Source of the DNA: a virus | Length of the DNA: 20,881 nt | Reading direction: 5' to 3' (one strand) | Virus record (IMG/VR): IMGVR_UViG_3300046820_000287 | Location: 1-20,881 of that record | In this document: positions 15,025 to 20,881 of the stretch, piece after piece | Numbering within the stretch: position 1 is the stretch's first letter | Layout of the letters: each line of letters begins with the position of its first letter | Position numbers and translations under genes: made by a program | The notes under the pieces: generated by a model | What the model saw: the letters and a program-made list of their open reading frames with translations, nothing else | Databases searched by the model: none | What the model was told of the DNA's origin: nothing

Positions 15025-15665
15025 TATACCTCTTCCAGACTTATTGAGACATTCCAGTAGTCAAAATTGCTTCCTCGTTTTTCAACAGAGTATGAAAAAT
15101 CACTAATAAACATTTCAATAAGTTGGTTATATTGTCCAAGATGGTCGTACGGTTCTGGGGTTCCTTTAAAAATACCTTTTCTGTCGTAGGCAAGAAATAC
15201 CCAAAAAGAACCCTTGTGTGAATCGTACCACTCAAGCATATCTGCTCCACCAGCACCGCCATCTGTTGTGTAAGCCTTATATGGAGATGTTCCAGTAGCA
15301 GTATCAAATGTTGGAATGTTTGCATGAGACCTAGAAGGAATCATGTTCCAACTTGTGCTAAGAGTAAGTTTGTCTGCAATGTGGTATGATCTCATTCGAC
15401 CATTAATCATTCGTTCACGCTTTTCAATTCTTTCTTGTGAAAACTCAAGTGGCATTCTGTTATCATCCGTAATGAGCATAAACTGATCTAAAAGTGTTTG
15501 ATCTTCAACGCTTTCTGGATCAACTCCAACTTCATACCCATTTGGCACGTACAAACCATTTTGGAGTGTGCCAGAGTTTTCAGACCAAAGCATACCGCTA
15601 GGTCTGTTATATTTTTTACGACCACGTATATAGGTTACCCTAGGATCTATATCTTCATCGGCCAT
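15024..15665 (-). CDS. Distal-tail-position minor tail protein (213 aa)
   Basis: A 213-aa protein between tape measure and hub, the place held by Dit-like proteins in siphophages. The N-terminus is polar and basic (VTYIRGRKKYNRPSGM). The rest includes LTLSTSWNMIPSRSH, ADMLEWYDSHKGSFWVFLAY and FSYSVEKRGSNFDYWNVSIS, the latter ending in LEEV, as in tail proteins whose last strand reads YWNVxxSLEE. It probably forms a ring that joins the tail tube to the hub. The ATG lies 11 nt inside the tape measure gene, with GAGGGG (15675-15680) upstream, and its stop overlaps the hub start as TAATG. The role is inferred from order and end motif; I see no definite Dit signature. Confidence 0.65.
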   Translation of the reverse strand: MADEDIDPRVTYIRGRKKYNRPSGMLWSENSGTLQNGLYVPNGYEVGVDPESVEDQTLLDQFMLITDDNRMPLEFSQERIEKRERMINGRMRSYHIADKLTLSTSWNMIPSRSHANIPTFDTATGTSPYKAYTTDGGAGGADMLEWYDSHKGSFWVFLAYDRKGIFKGTPEPYDHLGQYNQLIEMFISDFSYSVEKRGSNFDYWNVSISLEEV

Positions 15666-18600
15666 TTAGCGACACCCCTCTAATTCTTCTATCATCAACA
15701 CGCTTAATTGTTGACATTACTGCTTGTGCAATATCGTTTGGATTTGCATCTGTCTTGGCATTGACAGTTAATGTATATGTATTATTATACACTGTACCGC
15801 CAATAGAATCTCCATTGTTAATCTTTCTCATGTTATCCACTCCATAAGAATCTACGGCATACTTGCTCATAATAAACTCTCCTGGAGTTAGCATTGCTGG
15901 CACTGTATCTGTTCCCTTTGCAAAACCACCCAGAGCAAAACGCTTAGGGATTATTCCACCCATTGCTCTTTTAACTGGCCAGTTACCAAACTGTGATGCT
16001 GCTATCTGGTTTCCGCCAAACTTCTTTAATGTTGCTTCATCTGCTGCCTTTTTTGCTGCAGATGCCTTATTTGCTGCCAAGTTTTCTGCCTGTTGCTTTG
16101 CATAGTCTGGCCCAGTGTTATACTTCTTAGCAAGATTCATCTGGTCTGTTAATTGGTTGAGGCTCTTATAGTGCATTGCTGCACCATCTCCAGCATTTTC
16201 TTTTATCTTCAAAGCATTTACTTCACGATTAAATAGTTCAGAGTTTCTTACTATGTTTGCAGCAATGTTTGTTTCCATGTCTTTAACATGCGCTCTTGCT
16301 GTTGGATCATTAATAGTCATCCAAGTATTCTTGTATGGATCTGGTGAAGTTTCCTTAAATCCTGATGGAGAAGATTTGCCTGTTGATCCTCCAGTAGTTC
16401 CGCCTGTTGAGCCTCCAGTATTACCAGAACCTGTGTCTCCTGACCCTGTGCTGCCACCTGGAACTTGGGTGCCTGTTCCATTATTACCTAGTCCTACACC
16501 TGAAGCGCCAGATCCTGTGTCTGTGGCACCCGTACCAGTACCACCTGGGATTAATGTTCCTGCTGAAGTTATTATGTTTGATGTTTCATTTCTATATCTG
16601 CTTGCAAGTGTGTCTACTACACTCTCTGCCAGTTTCATCTCATCCAAGAATTTCTTTGAATTTGTTCTTGCAACATCTATAGTGTTTTGCAGTCCTTCCC
16701 AGTATCTTCTAAACTTATCAAGTTCTCTTACTGCTTCTCTTAAAGGAATACTTAATTCTCTTATTGCCTTTTGAGCAGGCTCTATATCTTTTTCTTCCCA
16801 ATTAAATATCTTGTCTTCTAGATCCTTAATTTCTTTTTCAAGTTGTTTTCTGGTTTTACCATCTTGGGTTACTCTATCCAGTTCCTTTTGCTTGGATTTT
16901 TCTAATGCTTCCTTTTCTTTTGTAACTGCATCTGCTGCTTGCTGTGCTCTCATTTCTTGAGCAGCCTTTGCTGCAGCAGCAATATCTCCAGATGTTAGCG
17001 CTTCTGCCAGTGTGAGTTGACCCTTTTGTTGCTGCGAAATTGCTGCATTTGCTTTTTCAACTTCGTCTAGCGCCTTAATTCTTTCATCATACTTTTCATT
17101 AATCTTTTCTTCTTGCTTTTCAATTGCTCTTAGGGCTGCTTCTCTATCATCTATGTCTTCTTGAGCAGCGTCGATCTTGTCTTGTGCCAAATCAATTGTC
17201 TTTTGAAGACCTGCTGTATCCGCATCAAATGTCAACTGTAGTTTTTTCTCTGCAACATCTGCTTGCTCAATTGCATTAGAAAAACCTCTATCAAATACCT
17301 TTTGCATTCCTTCGATTGAAACAAGATCAATTTCTAGTTGAACCTTTTCTTTATTTAATGCCTTTTTAAGAACATCTAGGAATCGTTTGTATCCTTCTGA
17401 TCCTGGCTTAACGCTTGCAAGATTTACTAGAGCAGTCTTAAGTCTTTCACTTTGCATAATAGCATTAACTTGTTCTTGGCTAAACTCTCCCATAACCGAT
17501 GTCATTCTTTGCAAAAGAGTTACATTTGCATCTAATTCAGTCTCTTCTTCTTGTAGGGCTTCCAACGCCATGTAGTCTTTCTTTGCTTTTGTTGCTTCTT
17601 TCCAAGAATTAACAATTTTTCTAACATCTTTGTCAGTCAACTTTTTATTTGCAATTGCTGCTGCAAAGGTTGCGTCTGCAACTGCTTCTAAGGCAACAGA
17701 TCCTTCAACTCCTGCAGCCTTTAGCCTATTCAATGCTGTTGTCTGGCTACCAATCTGCTTGACCATTTTTTCTTGCTCACTTACAAACTCACCAAGTTTA
17801 ACTGATTGAAGTGCATCACCAATGCTTCTAGCAGTATCCTTGATTCCTACAATTTCTCCCTTATCAAACTTAAACAACTTATTCTTTTGCTTTTCGTATT
17901 CTTTTGGATCCATACCAACGACTAGTTCAATTAGATCTTCTCCTGCACCCAATCTTCTCATATCGTTTTCAATACCGCTAAAAATCTTGATTGTCTTGTT
18001 TCCACCAAAGAGTTTGTTTAATGCTTTTGATGATGCGTTAAAACCTTGTGTAACCTTGATCGTATTATTTCTTACATCTCTAAGTCTTTTAACTAGGTCG
18101 TCAAGCGCAGAAGCATCTGGACCAGTCTTGCTCCCCGTATCTACAGGCTTTGGTATTTTGGTAGGAACTGGGTTTACATACCCCTTAGCAATATATGCTG
18201 CGGTTGCTCCGCTTGGGGTTAATCCCTTTCCTGCAAACTCATTGTTTGCTGCTGCTATAACATTTGGATCGCCCTTACCAACTAAATAGTTAACAACTAA
18301 GTTTTTGTTTATTGTGTCCTTGCCCTCAGAAAGTGCTGCCCAGTCTTGCTTGACTCCAGCAAATACTGCTGGATTTTCTCCTGCAAGTCTTGTAATAAGT
18401 GCAAAGTCTAACTTTTCTGGTAGTGGAGCAATTGCTGCAAGGGCTGCAGTTGCGACCTGCATCTGCTTTACTCCATTTGTTTTTAAGTTTAATGTAATTC
18501 CGTACTGATCTTTAAAACCAGATAGCGCCTGAATTGCTGCTAGATCAGTATCAAATGATTCCTTATTTTGGTTTACGTAATTTAGTAGTACACTTATTTC

Positions 18601-20881
18601 TGGTGCCTTTGCTCCTGTTTTTGAAAGTAGTTGGAATATCGTATCTGCATTTGCAAAACCTTGCTCCTCTATTAAAAGATTAAATCTACCTTCAAGGTAC
18701 TTGTCCTCTGTTCCTGCCTGTAAAAGTCTTATGATTGTACTTGCACTTAAATCTTTTGAAGCAAAACCTAATTGAAGATTTGTTTTAAATGGACTGTCCG
18801 CAAGTTGACCAAGTTGATCTTTTGCCTGTCCTACAAAAGTTTTAACTGCATCAGAAGAATCTTTATAGGCTAAATCAACTGACGCATTAATTGATTTTGT
18901 AAACTGATCTCCAGACAAGCCTTGAGACAATCTTCTTACTTCTGTTAAGGTAGTTTTGTTTGCTTGGTTTAAAGCATCAACCTTTTTCTTTCTTTCATCT
19001 TCAAGCGCCAATGCTTCTTTATCTGTTTTTGCATTTTGTATTTTTATAGCGTACTGCTTGTTTAATGAATCTACAGATGCCTGATTTGCTTGAACCGCTT
19101 CAACTCCAATTTGCACTGCTGCAGCATCAAGTTTTGTGTTTCTCTTTTGTAACTCTGCATCTTCAAACCCACCTCGACCAATTATTACTGGTGCATCAAG
19201 AACTTTTTTCCACCAGGGCATTGATTCTTTCACTGCTGAAATATTTGCTCCAGTTAATGCTTGATTAAAAGCCTCTGTTACGTTGTTCATTGAGTCTGCT
19301 TTAACCTTTAGTGCAACAGAAAGAGGATCAGCCAAAACATTTTCTCCGTTTGGTCCTAAAAGTTGTACCAAGTTTCCAGTAATTTCTGCTGGAATTGTGT
19401 AATCACCTAACTGCTCTCCAAGTGCTGATGCAATGCTCTTTGCTTGGTCTGTTGATATAACTCCTTGCATTACTGCCTGAGCAAGATTTGTAGAAATATT
19501 TTTTCCAATTGCCTGTGGATCAATACCAGCCTTTGCTTGCTTGTCGATATCAGACATAAGAGTTTTACCAAAATCACTGTCCAAAATAGTTTGACCAGAA
19601 CGTCTTTGTCCCTCTGATGAGCCAGATACAATGTTTTCTCTTCTTCTTCTTGCTGCCTCTGTTGCACTTACCTTGCCTGTAACCATAGATAGCGCTTTAA
19701 TCTTTTCAGCACCCATAGACATTGACTTTGCAAGTTCTATACCTTCGGTTCTTGCCTTTTTTATACTTTCATTAAACATATAGATTGTTCCAACTATTGC
19801 TCCAATAGCAACTGCAGCGATACCCATTTTACTTTCTAGTAGTGGCATAACCATTGAAAGTGCCATCATTGGCATCATTAGTTTTTGAGCAGCATCTCCA
19901 ACTTGTCCTGGCATCATTGATGCAGCCATCATAACTCCAGAGGCAGCCATCATCTTGCCACCTGCTCCCATGCCCTTGCCAGAGTCTTTTCTTTCTGCTC
20001 TTCTGTCCTTTAGTTTTTGTGAATACGCAGACATTTTTGAAGAAAGGGTTTGCTTGTTTGCTGACGCTGCTGTTCCTGATGTAATTACTGATGCTGGTTG
20101 ACCAACATTTTTTCCAAGATCACTTCTTTTTTGCTGTTTCTCTAAATATCTTCTTAATGACTTTTGGTTTGCATCAATTGGGCCAGTTCCATATAGCGCA
20201 GTTCTTGATGCTGCTGCCATTGACTGTGATCCACGGACAGTTGCTGCACCTAATTGCTTGCCAGCAGCAGATGCATCATCAACGTATGACTGAATACCAA
20301 TAACTGCTCCACGACCAATGTCTGCTCCAACCTTCTGAGTTACCTTTGATGGGGATGCAACCTTTGTAGCAACCTTCATTCCATCTACAGTAGACTTTGT
20401 TACTGCCTTTACAATTCTTGCTGATTGGTCTCCAAGATAGGGCTTAACCTTTTCAATCAGATTGCTAACGGACATAGTAACAGAACGTGTTATATGTGAC
20501 ATTGTTGCAACTTCAAATTTTTGTAATGCTGGATTCAGTGTTTGGAAAGACGGAACTTCTTTGTTTCTGCTTTTTGAAAATCTCATCTTTTTCTGGAAGT
20601 ATCCTGGATTTTCATTTGATGCAAATGTTTGTGCAGACTTTCGCATATTTCTATATGATCCTGCAAGGCCAGTTCTTCCTTGACCGCCAGAAGAACCAGA
20701 TCCAACTCCTACTGGTCCAACGGTTCTTATCTGTGTTACTGCATTGTCAAATGCTGTGCCAACCTGCTTACCAGCAACTGTAACTTCTGATGCAGCCCTT
20801 CTCATTGCTGGAACAACTATTTCCTCAAAATCGCTGTCAGTAACAAACTTTCTACCAGACTGCTCCAGTGCGTTTGTTGCA
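15655..20881 (-). CDS. Tail tape measure protein, N-terminus beyond the window (partial)
   Basis: The reading frame stays open to the right edge, 25 codons past the first visible ATG (20805), so the true start lies outside; at least 1741 aa are visible. Such proteins set tail length and pass into the cell envelope at DNA ejection. Evidence: great length, Ala/Lys/Gln-rich helices, a hydrophobic Met/Ala/Ile-rich segment at about 19740-19960 (likely membrane-inserting), coiled coil at about 16700-17250 (LAQDKIDAAQEDIDDREAAL and EKSKQKELDRV), and a Gly/Ser/Thr linker at about 16362-16560. The C-terminus has FALGGFAKGTDTVPAMLTPG followed by EFIMSKYAVD, a motif common in tape measure proteins of Gram-positive phages. 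No peptidase or transglycosylase motif was noticed. It overlaps the 213-aa gene by 11 nt. Confidence 0.92.
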   Translation of the reverse strand, partial: ATNALEQSGRKFVTDSDFEEIVVPAMRRAASEVTVAGKQVGTAFDNAVTQIRTVGPVGVGSGSSGGQGRTGLAGSYRNMRKSAQTFASNENPGYFQKKMRFSKSRNKEVPSFQTLNPALQKFEVATMSHITRSVTMSVSNLIEKVKPYLGDQSARIVKAVTKSTVDGMKVATKVASPSKVTQKVGADIGRGAVIGIQSYVDDASAAGKQLGAATVRGSQSMAAASRTALYGTGPIDANQKSLRRYLEKQQKRSDLGKNVGQPASVITSGTAASANKQTLSSKMSAYSQKLKDRRAERKDSGKGMGAGGKMMAASGVMMAASMMPGQVGDAAQKLMMPMMALSMVMPLLESKMGIAAVAIGAIVGTIYMFNESIKKARTEGIELAKSMSMGAEKIKALSMVTGKVSATEAARRRRENIVSGSSEGQRRSGQTILDSDFGKTLMSDIDKQAKAGIDPQAIGKNISTNLAQAVMQGVISTDQAKSIASALGEQLGDYTIPAEITGNLVQLLGPNGENVLADPLSVALKVKADSMNNVTEAFNQALTGANISAVKESMPWWKKVLDAPVIIGRGGFEDAELQKRNTKLDAAAVQIGVEAVQANQASVDSLNKQYAIKIQNAKTDKEALALEDERKKKVDALNQANKTTLTEVRRLSQGLSGDQFTKSINASVDLAYKDSSDAVKTFVGQAKDQLGQLADSPFKTNLQLGFASKDLSASTIIRLLQAGTEDKYLEGRFNLLIEEQGFANADTIFQLLSKTGAKAPEISVLLNYVNQNKESFDTDLAAIQALSGFKDQYGITLNLKTNGVKQMQVATAALAAIAPLPEKLDFALITRLAGENPAVFAGVKQDWAALSEGKDTINKNLVVNYLVGKGDPNVIAAANNEFAGKGLTPSGATAAYIAKGYVNPVPTKIPKPVDTGSKTGPDASALDDLVKRLRDVRNNTIKVTQGFNASSKALNKLFGGNKTIKIFSGIENDMRRLGAGEDLIELVVGMDPKEYEKQKNKLFKFDKGEIVGIKDTARSIGDALQSVKLGEFVSEQEKMVKQIGSQTTALNRLKAAGVEGSVALEAVADATFAAAIANKKLTDKDVRKIVNSWKEATKAKKDYMALEALQEEETELDANVTLLQRMTSVMGEFSQEQVNAIMQSERLKTALVNLASVKPGSEGYKRFLDVLKKALNKEKVQLEIDLVSIEGMQKVFDRGFSNAIEQADVAEKKLQLTFDADTAGLQKTIDLAQDKIDAAQEDIDDREAALRAIEKQEEKINEKYDERIKALDEVEKANAAISQQQKGQLTLAEALTSGDIAAAAKAAQEMRAQQAADAVTKEKEALEKSKQKELDRVTQDGKTRKQLEKEIKDLEDKIFNWEEKDIEPAQKAIRELSIPLREAVRELDKFRRYWEGLQNTIDVARTNSKKFLDEMKLAESVVDTLASRYRNETSNIITSAGTLIPGGTGTGATDTGSGASGVGLGNNGTGTQVPGGSTGSGDTGSGNTGGSTGGTTGGSTGKSSPSGFKETSPDPYKNTWMTINDPTARAHVKDMETNIAANIVRNSELFNREVNALKIKENAGDGAAMHYKSLNQLTDQMNLAKKYNTGPDYAKQQAENLAANKASAAKKAADEATLKKFGGNQIAASQFGNWPVKRAMGGIIPKRFALGGFAKGTDTVPAMLTPGEFIMSKYAVDSYGVDNMRKINNGDSIGGTVYNNTYTLTVNAKTDANPNDIAQAVMSTIKRVDDRRIRGVSLNGR
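16378..16420 (-). repeat. Short direct repeat coding for the Gly/Ser/Thr linker of the tape measure
   Basis: Two 19-nt copies (16378-16396 and 16402-16420, one mismatch, offset 24 nt) lie in the part of the tape measure gene coding for GGSTGGTTGGSTG. The wider linker (16362-16560) holds more degenerate copies of Gly-Ser-Thr-Gly units. Such repeats can change number by slippage or recombination. Confidence 0.6.

Noticed and set aside
16253-16774. A plus-strand open frame of 173 codons rich in Pro and Val
   Set aside because: It is the mirror of the Gly/Ser/Thr linker and nearby coiled coil of the tape measure gene; the low complexity explains its openness, and every other gene is on the minus strand.
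17822-18289. A plus-strand open frame of 155 codons with hydrophobic stretches
   Set aside because: It lies wholly within the tape measure gene, has Leu/Ser/Phe-rich antisense composition and shows no family motif.
20803-20805. ATG at 20805 as the start of the tape measure gene
   Set aside because: The frame stays open for 25 more codons to the window edge with protein-like sequence (EQSGRKFVTDSDFEEIVVPA), so the gene very probably begins outside.
1-20881. Lysis genes, integrase, toxin-antitoxin, anti-defence genes, tRNAs or CRISPR arrays
   Set aside because: I looked for them on both strands and saw no supporting motif; they may lie elsewhere in the genome.

Overview
This window is a dense stretch of a tailed double-stranded DNA phage (Caudoviricetes) genome. 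It is AT-rich by eye. Every gene I can support lies on the minus strand, so transcription runs from high to low coordinates. Gaps between genes are 0-23 bases and many genes overlap; no stretch over 300 bases lacks a gene. I see no tRNA, CRISPR array, insertion sequence or intron. The host is not certain. A bacterial-type DnaE polymerase, a RecA-like recombinase, good Shine-Dalgarno sites and possible leaderless starts would suit a phage of a low-GC actinobacterium (for example a freshwater lineage), but a Firmicutes-like host is not excluded.

In transcription order, 20881-8130 is the tail module. It has a long tape measure protein cut by the window edge, a 213-aa protein in the distal-tail position, and a 1432-aa tail-hub/Tal-like protein that seems to carry a lectin-like insert. 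Four smaller proteins follow (188, 383, 142 and 147 aa) with the look of tail-tip, fibre or receptor-contact proteins. Five of the gene starts here or at the module edge are joined to the previous stop as TAATG, which suggests translational coupling.

From 8130 to 7228 is a short bridge: a 63-aa zinc ribbon, an overlapping MerR/excisionase-like helix-turn-helix protein with a GRPRK AT-hook-like motif, and a 69-aa conserved-looking phage protein.

From 7228 to 1 is a replication and recombination module: a 102-aa protein next to the helicase (possible loader), a DnaB-type helicase (GTG start), an unrecognised 118-aa protein, a short DnaG-type primase, a gp32-like single-strand binding candidate, a C-family DNA polymerase with all nine PHP metal-site residues, and a RecA-like recombinase running off the left edge. 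Together these cover unwinding, priming, template protection, synthesis and recombination.

The most notable non-coding signal is a set of sigma70/sigmaA-like promoters inside coding sequence on the minus strand: TGGTATAAT just before the 147-aa gene (leaderless geometry), TTGACA-N17-TATACT before the 69-aa gene and helicase operon, TTGACC-N17-TATAAT before the primase, and TTGACA-N18-TAAACT before the SSB. They would let the replication genes be expressed separately from the tail genes upstream.
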